From contig NC_049985.1 in NCBI RefSeq assembly GCF_000003815.2, positions 8,766,251 through 8,830,250 of the forward strand: 64,000 nt of DNA. The letters are read 5' to 3'. A model generated the notes under the pieces. It had not been told where the DNA came from. It ran no database searches and saw only the letters and a program-made list of their open reading frames with translations. This DNA comes from Branchiostoma floridae (taxonomy: Eukaryota; Chordata; Leptocardii; Amphioxiformes; Branchiostomatidae). This document shows, in pieces, positions 11,968 to 49,601 of the stretch. Each line of letters opens with the position of its first letter. Position 1 is the stretch's first letter. The position numbers were made by a program, and so were the translations under genes.

Positions 11968-14430
11968 TTAAAATGAATCGGCGATCATAGTGGTATTTGG
12001 CAAGATGAAATCCGGTTCATCAACATCTCCATTAAAATGTGCTAGAACAGTCGAAAACAAGCTATTATCCCAGCTGCCCACCCAGGAACTCCTAACAGCT
12101 CCTCTTCCTCTCTTACCTTCCATGAAGTTTCCTTTCTGACTATCTACACCAAACACCCCCCTGACTCTGGAACTGTCCGTATCGGGTGAAACATGCACGC
12201 CGATGTTTTCTAGAACCTTGACGACGATTCTTTCTTTGTGTTCCAAAAGATGTTTGAAGGTGAGGGACGCATGGAAGAAGTTTCCAGTGTCTTCTTGTAT
12301 CAGATCAAAAGCTTTTTGCATCTGCAGAATCCAAAGTGAGACGTTAATAAAAGGAATGCCGTGCTGAACAGGACATGAGACCATGCGTGGGTGCTCCGCA
12401 GCAAACCTGAAGTACGGGTGGTGATCTTTTATCGTGGGAACACGAAATAATACATCATACCTCGTCACCGTCTGGAAAAAGTAGCGCCAATAGCTACCGC
12501 CGAAATCAACGTGAAGCGTGGAGTCATAAAAGTTAGGAAGGTCCCTGTACATGAAGATTGTCTTCGACTCCGGAACAGCTTTCTGTATGAGGTCAGCGAT
12601 GAAAATTGACTCGCTGCGGAGCTTGTAGCAGATGAGGGCCTTTGCCGAGTGGTTTTGGTGCAGGTAGAAGTTGAGCAGGATGACGCTACATCTCAGCACC
12701 GTGATAACTTCCTCCTCTTCATGAGGAGTTAATGGAACATCCCTGGCGCAAGCACGCTGTGTGGGGACAAAAAGATAAGATCAGACTTTTGTTATTACAC
12801 AGTAATTTTTATTGTAAAGTGCCGCTACCAGCCCAAAGCTGCCTAGGCAGACCCATGTAATGACTTGTATCATCGTCAATAAAGTCAAAGTTAAGGAAAT
12901 CATTCCTTACCTCAAAGGTGACCGTGAAGATGTCAGGCTCTGACACGGCGAGCACCTGATCGATCACGCCCATAGCTTTGCACATCAGGGTGGAGCCGCA
13001 ACGACCTACATAGTACACGGCAATCAATTAATTAATCAAGCATGTAATGAGATTTAGATAATTGTTACAACCATCACATTACCGTGGAGCCACGACGACC
13101 TACACAACACACAGCAATTAATCAATTAATTAATCATGTAATGTGATATACAAGTAGGTACTTGTTACAGCCATTATATCAGGGTGAAGCCACAACGGTC
13201 TATACAGCGCACATCAATAAAGTATATAGCCAGAGATAGAAAATCATTACAACCATCGGTAAAGCATTGCAATTTCATTTCTTTGTGAACCATATGTTAA
13301 TATGTTAGAATGGCTGCGTCGAATCTAAGAGAAATGCAGGAACCAAAAGTCCGACGGAAAAACAGACTCTCTTGTGGCATAAATGGATAACGTTGAATAG
13401 TCACCTACTCTAGCAGATCTGGTGGTAATTGGCACCTGTACTTGCCAGTGTTATGCAGGAAAACGTTTTTAACCCCGGACAATGTTTCCGTCATCGCGTC
13501 TGCTACTGCCGGCAGCACATCAAACGGGACGAGCAACAACTCCTCTGCGTGTTCGCGCTGTGCCTGTGTTTTAAGAATCATTATGTACAAATAAGTATGT
13601 ACTTCATTTCACCTTTGTACGACATTGTGAACATGGTTTATATAGCTACACATTGAAAAGATAAGAAGCTTTTTCGTCGTTACGCAGTTTTAAGATGAGA
13701 TTTCTTGAAGACGATCGCGATATGATCGAGAAGTTCCGGAAACTATCACATGGTACTCTCCAAGCAGAGGTTAGGCTCCGGCTGTTTTTTAACGTTTTTA
13801 GTCGTTTTTATCGGGCTTTCTATTTTCTTTATATCTTGCTGTGTCAAACCTGGCGTACTTCAAGAAAAATGACAAAATAAAAAGCCCGATGAAAACGACT
13901 AAAAAAACGTTAAAAAAACAGCCGGAGCCTAACCTCTGCTTGGAGAGTAATCACATGGATGGTTCACTTTTGTAATGAAACGGAAATCTGGTAATCTCCA
14001 AGCAGATTCCTCCGGTGGCATAAAACAGTAACATAAGCTGGGGAAGGAGTTTAGCCGGCAGAGGAGTAAAATTGGCCACCGCGATTAGAAATCTGGTAGG
14101 TACAGTACTTTACTGATTAAAGTGAAAGAATTAAAATGAACAGGCAAATACCTGATACAGAAATGGTGCCTTCAAAATGTCGATCCCTTCCGTCACTTTA
14201 ACCATCCCGAGTAATCGCTGGTCGAAGTCCACACTGTATACCGTGAATTGTGCGCCATTTTGCCGAATGAAGGTCAGGGGGTCAGGAACAGATTCACCTG
14301 CATTCGTATCGAAGGTATGATAGGTGCGCCCGGTTACTGGCGCCAAGTCGCTCAAGCGAGCTTGCCATATCGTGGGAGGACCTCCCTTTAGAAAAGTTTC
14401 TCTGCATCGAACCTTCAGCAAACGTGCCAT
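11968..14430 (-). CDS. sulfotransferase-like protein, multi-exon
   Basis: Exons in transcript order: 14152-14430 (begins MARLLKVRC, directly after a CTGCAG acceptor, so a 5'-UTR intron is likely), about 13409-13563, 12911-13005, and 11968-12756 with the stop. The third exon carries a PAPS-binding P-loop, GRCGSTLMCKAM, followed by the VLAVSEPDIFT strand. The last exon carries the 3'-phosphate-binding strand KTIFMYRDLPNFYDSTLH with its R and S. These are the hallmarks of PAPS-dependent sulfotransferases. The acceptor substrate cannot be told. No membrane anchor or signal peptide is visible, so it may be cytosolic. Exons 1-2 and 3-4 join in phase 0, but exon 2 (ending GA/GTAGGT, phase 2) does not match exon 3 (entered in phase 1). 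A small exon is therefore probably missing from the model, or a splice site differs. The exon 3 acceptor is duplicated twice upstream (see the repeat entry). The neighbouring gene on the same strand is unrelated. Confidence 0.75.
12985..13230. repeat. triplicated acceptor of P-loop exon
   Basis: About 95-bp units. The real intron-exon boundary of the P-loop exon (acceptor at 13006/13005) is followed on the intron side by diverged copies at about 13081-13175 and 13179-13260. Copy 2 keeps GTGTAG before GTCGTCGTGGCTCC. Copy 3 keeps ATAG before ACCGTTGTGGCTTCACCC. Each therefore still encodes a degraded RxGSTL-like P-loop behind an AG. The AATTAATTAATCA intron sequence is shared by copies 1 and 2. 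Confidence 0.75.
13754..13949. mobile_element. foldback MITE with 9-bp TSD (Mutator-like)
   Basis: The inverted arms of about 66 bp begin TACTCTCCAAGCAGAGG and continue through CTCCGGCTGTTTTTT to TCGGGCTTT. They are matched by their complement ending CCTCTGCTTGGAGAGTA. Direct 9-bp flanks ATCACATGG lie at 13745-13753 and 13950-13958. Long TIRs plus a 9-bp target duplication are typical of Mutator-like elements (family knowledge). There is no coding capacity. It lies between the first and second exons of the sulfotransferase-like gene. Related TCTCCAAGCAGA ends are seen at about 13994 and 56420. Confidence 0.85.
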
Positions 14431-15511
14431 TTTTTTCTGCAGTGGGAGAATCTTGTGAGCCTCGGGTGATCTGTGGGACCCGTGTGCAATTACTGACCTT
14501 TAACCCCGGGTTGTGTCCCACATTGTTTATGTTTTGGTTACTTATGATGGCGTATTCCGTCCAGTAGCCGACGGATGAATAGGCAAGTTAAACTGGCTTA
14601 ATTCCTCTAGTTCGTTCTCATCCCGTGCATTCGTCTACGTTCAGATATCGCCGGATCCGGGGATTGTACAAGCCGACCATGGATTTACATGTGAACTACG
14701 GAGATAAATCACAAAGTATGTAAACTCTTTTAACAGCTTGTTACTTTATTTAAAAAACAAAACAACAACTGCAAAGTATATTATGCCATCCAATCTAGGA
14801 TGGTGCCTTGGCAAGAGACCATTCATCATCTTAAAAACATGAGATAATTATTGAATGGAAACGAATGTCGGACAGGACAAGAGTGTATGATCAAATGACG
14901 CGTCACTGATCCTCCTGGTGGATTGAGGTTGCTCAAAAGTCCATATCATGTCGCTTACTTTCCCACAGTGGGTAAGCAAGATTTCAACACGTGGCTTCAC
15001 ATTTGCCATGCAGGTCGGTTGTTGACCATTGGAATTATACAGTTGCATTAACTTCATAATTGCGTCACTATAAAAACATGTACACATTAACCATCCAACA
15101 TGTCGGACATACGTCATAATCACGTGAGTACAAACGCCGTCTTGAGTCTTAACCAACCAAATGTCTGCTTTCTATGAGTAGCGCGTTTCAATTACATAAA
15201 TTGCGTCGAGAATGCTCAACACCATAAGCACATTGCAATAAGACATATTAACATTTCATACAGTCTCGATCGTGAGGTTTTGTTGTAAATATTGGCACGT
15301 TTATTTAGCACGTTTACTTAGCTTATTTACTTATCACATTAGTATATTTTGTAGGCTTACAACTACAGCTGCTTTTCTGGATGAGAGTTGAAGCAAATTC
15401 TTCAAAGTTGCTATTAAAACTTGAAGCGTTTTCAAGAGAAAAAGGTTTGCTAACACCACGCACGCCTGTCACCCCAGCGCGGTACTGCAGCGGTAGGTGG
15501 CGCTGGGAACT
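14431..15511. other. intergenic / 5' region of sulfotransferase gene
   Basis: This contains the presumed 5'-UTR intron and promoter of the sulfotransferase-like gene and the 3' flank of the EGF-type gene. Reverse-strand AATAAA candidates for the latter occur near 15300. No additional gene was seen; the 102-codon frame at 14848-15156 has no motif. Confidence 0.4.
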
Positions 15512-18500
15512 CTAACCCACGTGGATACAGTCCACAGGGAAGCGGGGAGACATCATGAGGAAAGAGCCGGGCTCCGGGCAGGCTGCAGGGGAGACACGAA
15601 TCAACATCAAGCTCACTTTTCTAGAAAATTTGGAACAGTTTGACAAGGCCTTCTAAAGGTTATAGTGAAACAATCATCAGTTTTATTTACTTAAATCAAT
15701 CAACTTTCGAGAACATTAAATACAATTAACAACACAATTATTCAAATCCTCCATAATGTCATAACATATTTTCCGTGGTGGAAGTTTGAAACATTTATTA
15801 CTACAATTAATGTAGTTGTGAACTTGTGAACTTTTATGGTTTAGGGGAACTTTCTTGTCGATGTTATGCAAATGAAGTGAACCCACTCTGTACAATGAAT
15901 TGCAGGTAGCAATAGACTAAGGTGCTGTTACACACTCTTGAGTAGTACACAGCACAGCAAATTTAAAGTGTTATAAAAATCTTTTGTTGTGTTGTTTGAA
16001 ACTTTGATGTTTAGTCAATAGGCCGCCGGATTCTCCTGGATCCCAGTCTACTGTGACAATATATGCCACAGCGGAATTCGGGTTTATACCCGCGAGATAC
16101 TTACTTACTGAATGAAGCATTGAACATTTGAACAACGTTAACAGAATTATCCATGTTATTGTGCTAGTACGTACCCTTGTGGCATCTCCGTCCGTAGAAG
16201 CCAGTGTTAGAGCACAGACAGGCGTACTGCTTCCCCTTCTGGGAGCAGCGCCCGCCGTTCTTACAGGGGTTCGGGTTGCAAACGTCACCTAGGAGTGAAA
16301 TAAATCATAGCAAAGGAATTGATAAATGGATAAACGAACGACCGAACGAAATGAACGAATTCTGTCATTATGATTTCTCCGCCATTTAAATGCTTGCATC
16401 GTTTAAATATTAGAAGAAGGTACCGCCAAAATATCATAAAGCAGCTAGTAAACTATAACTATAGCACATATTTCTGCCCTGTATTCATGATGCATAACTT
16501 TGTACACCTTGATACCTCCAAGTCCGACACTGTAAGGCGCCATTCTACAACTGCACTCTGTCAACTGTCTTAACTTGAGGACATGACAATGATTCTTGGG
16601 CTTAAATAATCCTAAGGCATTCATTCCACCTGCAGCTTTCACCTGAGATTATATAGGTCATGTACACACAAATCGCCATGAAGGATGCTAAAAAAAAGTG
16701 TGGTGCTCAACCGCTCACATGTCAGCTGCCGCACACAACTGTGATGACGTAGCATAGACTTATTGAGTAAAACAGAAGAAAAAGAAAAAAGAAAAAAACT
16801 TGTACGTACTGAACAGGTCCTTCATGCATTCCCTCTCGCTCTTGAACTTGTAGGGGTTGTCGCAGGCCGTGACCTTGCCACACTCGCAGTACTTGCGCCC
16901 CTCGGCTACCCGGCACCCCTTCCACACCTTCTCCTCCGTGTCGCCCTTACAGGGGTTCTTCGTGTCGTTCTCACGGGGTGCCGCCAGGCTCACACCTGCA
17001 ATATGGGTTGGTCGGAAAAGGAAGGGTTTACATCACAATGACCAGCATTTTGGTATAAGTTAAGTTAAACCCTTCCCGCGCCTGATGGCGCATAGGGCGG
17101 CGCCCATCTCTGTTTCCTTAGCCCTGGGCCACGCAACGCAATCACTACAACAGGGGGCTAGTCCACTGGTAGTGGTGTGTGTTCAACTTCCATACTCTTT
17201 CCCGAGTGCTGAGTGCTAAGAGTGAGAGTGCAGCATGTACCATTTTCAAGGTCTTTGGTATGACTCGGCCGGGGATCGAACTCACGACCTACCCAATGCA
17301 AGGCGAACACTCTACCCACTAGGCCATTGCATTTTGGTAAACTGATCCATAGTTGTAATTTAAAAGATGATTGTCACAATCTTTTCGTCAATCTTCGATC
17401 CGAATGCTAATACACTTTCTGTGACAGATCATACCGGAAAAACTGTATGTACTATGTACTGTACCTCATCGGTGTAAACCGGATGTGCGAGGATGATGAA
17501 AATATGCTTTTTGTGATCTTTGTCATCTTTAGTATAAGTCGGATGTTGTGTACATATACACATACGTACTATATACAATATTGAGCAACGATTTTTCCAA
17601 TATGCTGTGTAGAAAAACGTCATATTCTAGAGTATATATATCATGTGTATATTCTAACTAGCCCGTACAATGACATATGCTTAGGCATAAATAGCTGTAA
17701 AATGTACGCAACTAAGCGTTTTGGAAACTGTGACTTTCTCATAAAACTTCTTATCCATGAACCAAATCACAGAACTTGTATAACATCATGCAAAATATGA
17801 CAACCATCCTCAGTCGACGCCATTTCCTTTCCATATAGACACAACTTTCTACTAAATGATTAAATCATTTCTTTTAGTAATTGTTTTGATAGATTATCCT
17901 CGATGCCTGAAGTTTACTGTCTTCCCCGCCTCAACAACAAAACTTGTCCGCTGCGCGGTTCACTACTCATAACAAATGCTTTTGTTGAATAAAACCATGG
18001 GTACACGCCTAATTCTGTGGGAACTCGACTAAGTTGAAAACAAGCCATTGGCAACAACTCCAGAGGGCAGGGGGCAACAACGTTCACGTCACACCGGGCA
18101 TTCCTGAAATGGTCTCCCGGTTGATTGCATCGCCAGTATACGTGATGAACATACGTCTATTTTTACGTGTAATCCACATATATAAATGGTAAAGATATAC
18201 AGTCAAGAAACGATAGTAAGAAAAAATATAAGTAAGAAATGATAAAAATGATGAAAAAGAAGGATGAACAGGTTTTGTTATGAGGTCACACCAGTTTCAT
18301 TTCATCGCTGTCGGATTCGCCACTACATTTCATTTGTTTCTGATTTGTAATAAAAAAAAATAGGTTCTTGTGTTCCCCACTTGATGTCACACAGTGTTCT
18401 TCTGCACTCATTAATAAAACGTAACGAATTGTCTCTGATGAGCAAGCGACTACTTTTACGCGCATTACGACTCATTATTTAGAAGTCGTTAACTTGCCTG

Positions 18501-19407
18501 GACGAGTCTATCACATGATGCATATTCAAGTTCATTTTAATGTCATTAATACCTTGCTAATAATACGATGCATATGCACTTATCAGTTTCTTACAGACAA
18601 TCCAATAACTAAGGCATTGCTGTCGCCTGAAGCAGTTGATAAGATGTAGGCTCGACACCCCCTGTAGAATGTCATGTACATCATGTACTGCAGATGAATC
18701 ACTTTGAGTGTGCAATTCAAGTTGAAAATCACAGCTGAAAATTCGACCACAAGGAAAACAAAATCGTCTGGTATCCCAACCACCGCCCACCCACACAGGA
18801 ACTACTCCGGAACTCGCGCCTTCCGGCTGCGTTTTTAGGGGCTCCTTTAAGGTGACGTTCTCACGAACGTAAGCTAGTCCGTCAGGTAAACGGATTATTT
18901 CCATCTCCAAGCTGATGTCGGGTTCGGTCTGTTTCGTGGCATTTTGTTTTCATCAGTTAACATGCCCTTAGAGGTGAAAATGGATACTAGAAAAACGCAC
19001 AAAAGCGAAAAGCAATACACGTAAAACACGCTATACCCTACATCTGCTTGAAGATATGATTATCCCGGTCAATGGCAATGTCTAAATTACGAATACATAG
19101 ATATGCCTTCTAAGGATCGATTGAAAATCTCCTATGAGGAATAGTCTTGAAAGGTCATTGTCACCCTACACATGATACGTTTGACATTTTACAAAGGAGA
19201 TAGCGTGGGCGACTGCGTCACGCCCTGAATGCCAAACATCATAAACAGCTTCTGAGACATAAACACACAGACTGTGCACAGAGCCTCCATTGCACGCAGC
19301 GCCCATGTTACCTTCATGCACAGATTTATACGTATAAAGATGAACTTACAGACGGTTCCCAATAAGAGAAGCACGGCGAACGTCCATGTTGATGCCATGG
19401 TGTTCAT
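15512..19407 (-). CDS. small secreted cysteine-rich protein with EGF-like domain
   Basis: The four exons are 19350-19407, 16810-16995, 16175-16288 and 15512-15582. All introns are phase 1, and the joined frame gives 142 aa ending at a TAG. Residues 1-24 form a signal peptide with the core FAVLLLLGTV, split after one base of the cysteine codon. Exon 2 is a six-cysteine module (GCRVAEGRKYCECGKVTACD, then SERECM), perhaps a protease-inhibitor-like or Kazal-like fold, which I cannot assign. Exon 3 is one EGF-like domain: CNPNPCKNGGRC, ACLCSNTGFYGRRC. Exon 4 adds a short tail with two cysteines and PRFPVDCIHVG. Symmetric phase 1 introns around each module fit exon shuffling. The start is the first of two ATGs (MNTMAST); the second, at codon 4, is equally plausible. 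The protein is probably secreted; its function is unknown. Confidence 0.85.
17060..17333 (-). mobile_element. tRNA-derived SINE
   Basis: On the minus strand a tRNA-like head begins at about 17326 with TGGCCTAGTGGGTAGAG (A-box-like) and has an anticodon-region CTTGCATT and a B box GAGTTCGATCCCC at 17271-17283. An unrelated body then runs to about 17060. It lies in the first intron of the EGF-type gene. The head resembles an Ala-TGC tRNA, but the missing acceptor-stem pairing and the long tail argue for a SINE, not a tRNA gene. Confidence 0.7.
17334..19349. other. intron 1 of EGF-type gene
   Basis: About 2.35 kb of intron lies between the signal-peptide exon and the cysteine-rich exon. It holds the SINE listed separately and a 117-codon frame (18557-18910, -) without motifs. 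I see nothing else. Confidence 0.5.
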
Positions 19408-20392
19408 CTATTGTCTGCTCTCTTCAACCCCAGACACAATATGCACGTACGGAAGCTTGAGGAACTGCACAATCTAGATAAGAACAGAGCGGGGGAACGG
19501 GTCAAGGCACTGTTGTTTTGTCAGGGGGTACTCACGCAAAGACAGGCATTCTTTACATTCAATTCGCACCAGAAAATGCGTACTGCTATTGTATTCTTGA
19601 CATGCTTCAATCGCTACAATTTATCAATTCTGTGAATAAAGCACAAATAGAATCGAAATGTTCAAACCCTGTGCCTAATTACAAATGTTATGATGATGTG
19701 GTAGAGTATATTCTTACAGTTACACCATACATGGCCCCTTATGTAATACATCAAGAATAACATGTTTTCTCCACGAATAGACCCTTGGATAGTTTTGCTG
19801 TTGAAAATCTGTATTACCGTCGTCACAAGGGTAGATGTGGCGATGTATATATATCACAATGGAAACGTCATGAAATCCTGCAATGACCTTAAACATCTCG
19901 ATCTAAAAATCATTTACCTGTAAAATGCTAGCAATGTCATCACTAATGTTATACGTAGGATGATATCAGAATTCTTACCTTGAGTAGACTCTCTGCTGAG
20001 ATGTCAACAGTGAAGAACAAGATGATAATGAAGTCTTAGTACATGTACGTCTGGCCAGGTCAAATTCCTCTTGGGTATGTGATAAACAGGAGGCTGAAAA
20101 TAGTTCCAGGCGATGCCATTACTGGATAAAACCTAGGGGAGGACAGCATGGTGACGCATTGTGTGCGTTGGGGAAGCAGCTGTTGTGTAGACTAGGCCTG
20201 CTGTGTTTTCCTCGTTTACCTCTTTTCAGCTACTGTGTATACTTGCGAACGTGCAAGGATTTACTTAAGATGCAAATGCAGAGCTCAAAACAAGCGACTG
20301 CAATTTGCCAAATGAAATTAAAAGAAAGATTGCTGGTAGACTAAAAAAAAATTCTAATTTTGTAGGCTGAAAAAAAATCATCATGGTATTAG
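19408..20392. other. intergenic, promoter side of EGF-type gene
   Basis: AT-rich sequence upstream of the signal-peptide exon and beyond the presumed poly(A) site of the JIP gene. No gene was seen. Confidence 0.45.
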
Positions 20393-22996
20393 TTTATTGC
20401 GGCGTGGGCTCAATTAAGTTACTATTGTTGTGACGGGACAGGAATGGTCACTGTAGATCTCTGTTCGTTTATCTCTAATAATTCCGATGTGCTACATATA
20501 TAGCTAGAGTCACCATTAAAACGGCGAATAGTGAATTTCAAAAAGGTCTATCATAATAGATTATCGTAATAGATTTCTTTAAATTAGCCGTTTTTGCCTG
20601 ATATATTCCCGAGGTACGTACACTTAAGATATCCTTGCGGTTTAACTTCTTACAAGGCCTTAATAGCTCTTTCTAATCAACTATAAATACGGAAAATATT
20701 TTCGTGACACAGCAACAACACGACACAAACACCAATATGAAGCACCACTGCTTTTACTGGATTGGCAAAAAAGACTGCACCATCGGCTGAACAAACACCA
20801 TTAAAACCTGGTGTTACGATCTCACTTATTGGCTAGGCTGAAACACTCTTCTTTCCCATCAACCAATCAGTAATGAACATCTAACATCTCCGCAGACAAC
20901 CACATAATTTTCTGCACTACCAAGGCCTGAGTGAAAACATACAGTTAATACATTTGTATCATATAGCAGCTGAGTTCAATAACATACAATGTAGCTGGTA
21001 TGAAAATTCCTTTTCTGAAAAGTGGTACCCAGGCCTTCATATTCCAAAACAAGCTTTCTAGTTAATCACTAAAATACAAAGCAGAAATGTTACAGGACAT
21101 GTACAACTTGACACAAAAGTTGCTTTAGCATGACATTGTTAACATGGTTAATCATAAATATGGATGGAATTGTTCATGTTATCTTAGATGACAAACTTTG
21201 TTGAGAAACTTTCCAGATTGGTACAAGTTGAAGACGTTTACAGTATGGGACTGTTTCCTTGCCGTAATCTTAACTTTACTTGATCGTGATAAAGAACTGT
21301 GGAGGATGTGATCTCATTTGCTCATTGATGCCAGGAAACAAAACAAAAAACAAAAAAAACAATGTCAAACTCAAGTCTGTCAACCCAGCAGATTTTGTAC
21401 AAAATGGAAAAATAGTGGAAGACAGAGTTGTCTGAAAGTTGTGTATAGTGAGGGCCTGGTCACTTTCATTGCCAGAAAATTACCAACATTTTTTATACAG
21501 TTCTGGATACAGGTTAGTTAGACATACATACTTCAACATTCTTGTGGAGGGGAAGGTTGTTATGGGTCCTTGCCAATAGATGTTTCTGTCATGACCTCCA
21601 TAAAGTTAAACATCCAACTTCAAAAGACTGGAACAATTAATGTGGCCTGAATAACGTGGCTGCACCTTTTCCAGCTACAGGAACTACTACCAAACCGCCA
21701 AATGCAATCTTCCTTTGCACAACCCAAAAGAATATCTATTAAGAGTCAGGATACTTGCAAAGTAATATTCCATATGATTAAACATTAGCATAAATTATAA
21801 CTCTGCAATACCATATACATATAAATATATACCAGTATACTCTGAGTCAGTCAACAGACCAGAGTAACAAACTTTTAACATGGAGCAAGGTCTGATCATA
21901 TTTCACCATCCAGTCAGTTATAGGTTTAGCATTGAGAAATTTTTGTTGTGGTCATTCAAAATGTGCACAGGTTTGCACAAATGCATTGGCAGAGCTTTAA
22001 ACTACAGGCCAGAGATATCATTCTACCGAGTATGTGTTAGATAAGTCCAGATGTGTGACAAACAATCATGTTTCTGTCAAGCTACCTTAAAACATACTTG
22101 TATCATTACAATTCATAACCCTAGGGTTTGACTGCAACCCTAAAGAACTGCAAAAATAGAATGTTTAACAGCGCAGGTGAATTGCTGTCATAAGAACTAA
22201 AACATGGGTCATAGTTAATACATTCCATGGCAGCTAAATCTTCTGCAGCTGAATCTGCCATTGTTTTCACTTCTGACATATTTTCAATCCAGACCTGTGT
22301 TCTGAATGCTAAATACAGGACCTATTTATTAAACATAAAAACATTTATCACAACCGACCTCTTCACACTGAGGACCCTTCATTCACTTTGCTATACATGT
22401 AAGCTTTAAAATCTCATCAGGTGACTATACTACAATTGTAATGAGTACAAAAAACAATCATTACAAGCAATGCCCAATTCATAATTGATGCAAAATAAAA
22501 AAAAACAACTCCCATCAGAAACAAACAGTAGAAGTTCAGCATGGTACAGTTTAGAAAGCCCAACAAATTAAAGATGGTGTGAGGTCATAAAGCAGTTTCA
22601 TTTTGACATGCTACATGTACAATGTATGTGGCAATGGTACAATTCTCTGTGCACAAACTTTTGCAGCCAGAGTACAAGAACAAGCATAGCTGCAATATTA
22701 TGAACCTAGTCTTCTTTTTGACACAAGGACTAGTGACTACAAGGCCTAGCTGTTTTTCTCATCCATTTTCTTTCCATGTTTTTTCTTACCCGAAGACACT
22801 GAACGTTGTTTCGTTGCAAATATTTACTCATTCCTAACAACGATTTAATAGAAACAGTTCATTCAAGGAACCTCGATTTGTACACTAACGTGGCAAGGAA
22901 GATTTACGTATATACTGCCAGAGTTTGGAGCAACATTTGGCAAGAAGCCGTTAGCTAGATTTTTGTCCTTGCAGCTAGAGTTGTAAGTCGTTGGTA
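20393..22996 (-). other. probable 3' UTR of the JIP3/4 gene
   Basis: About 2.6 kb follow the JIP stop codon without any convincing frame. A reverse-strand AATAAA lies at 20393-20398, and other candidates occur inside. The extent is a guess based on that signal and on the absence of another gene before the EGF-type gene. Confidence 0.35.
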
Positions 22997-48717
<25,721 letters not shown>

Positions 48718-49601
48718 GATTCTACTTCAAGATCCCTTCTTTGGGTTACTTTACTTGTATTTCACAGGTAACAAGATGGCGGTGCCCATGGATCCGGGGT
48801 AAAACAATACAGGTTTTTGCTGTGGTAAAACCTGTAAAATAGCTTGGGAAAATCGGAACTACACTGAAGTCATACCCGGCCCCTCCCCATTTTGATGCAC
48901 AAATACAATACAGATCGGGTACTACGATATCACAACACAAATGTTTAGTTTCTGGTTGCTATTCCTGGTTCCCAGCGGCCTAGATCCTAGAGCAGACAGT
49001 AAAAGCACAACACCACAGTTTCTAGCAGACACATCTGCAGATGTTGACCAGTTGATGCTGTGCCCGGTGACCCCTCCTCTTGCAGACGATGACGTTAAAT
49101 TTTTACTCCTGTCAGAAAGAGCGCCTACCCGACTTCTCGACTATATGGAGCAGTAAGACGATTTCTCCAAGCCGGGGAGGGACTCCTTGTGATACCTAGT
49201 TCTGGACTGGTACCCCCAGCTCGCCCTAAAAGTCTCAGGACCCCAAGAAAACTGTCCAAACTACGTCTTGATCGCAGCCATCAGGATTGGAACCAACACA
49301 TCATAAAATCATGTGACGCGACGAGAGTGCTCATGGGAGCGATCTCACACTGCCCTCTAGCGGTATATAGGAGAACTGCAGCATAAAACATTGCAGACGG
49401 TATTTTCTTGTATGAAAACGATAACTAAATGAACAAGAGCTAAATATGGGAACAATGTAATGTAACTTTTGTAAATGCATTTTCAATGCTATCCCTTACA
49501 GCATTCCGCCGATCGAACGTTCAAACGACCCTATTTTCGTCTCAAAATCACTTTATTTGACACCCCCATTTGCTCAAGTGGACCATTCCAATCGACCCAA
49601 G
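48718..49601. promoter_or_regulatory. divergent promoter interval, JIP3/4 and microprotein
   Basis: The start codons of the two genes point away from each other across 884 bp. An AAGATGGCGG YY1-type motif occurs at 48774-48783. The microprotein ATG at 49602 is itself inside CCCAAGATGGCGGG, a typical start-codon-proximal YY1 site of TATA-less genes. A TATATAGG at about 49364 is the only TATA-like element. The 71-codon frame 48941-49156 inside this interval has a hydrophobic start but no other support. Confidence 0.5.

Noticed and set aside
17268-17330. tRNA-Ala gene
   Set aside because: A and B boxes are present but the cloverleaf acceptor stem is not closed and a SINE-like body follows.
18557-18910. 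117-codon minus frame (MEMEIIRLPDG...)
   Set aside because: In an intron of the EGF-type gene, composition looks random in its second half, no splice-compatible role.
48941-49156. 71-codon plus frame with a hydrophobic N-terminus
   Set aside because: Sits in the divergent promoter interval, lacks mature-protein features and overlaps an equally long minus frame.
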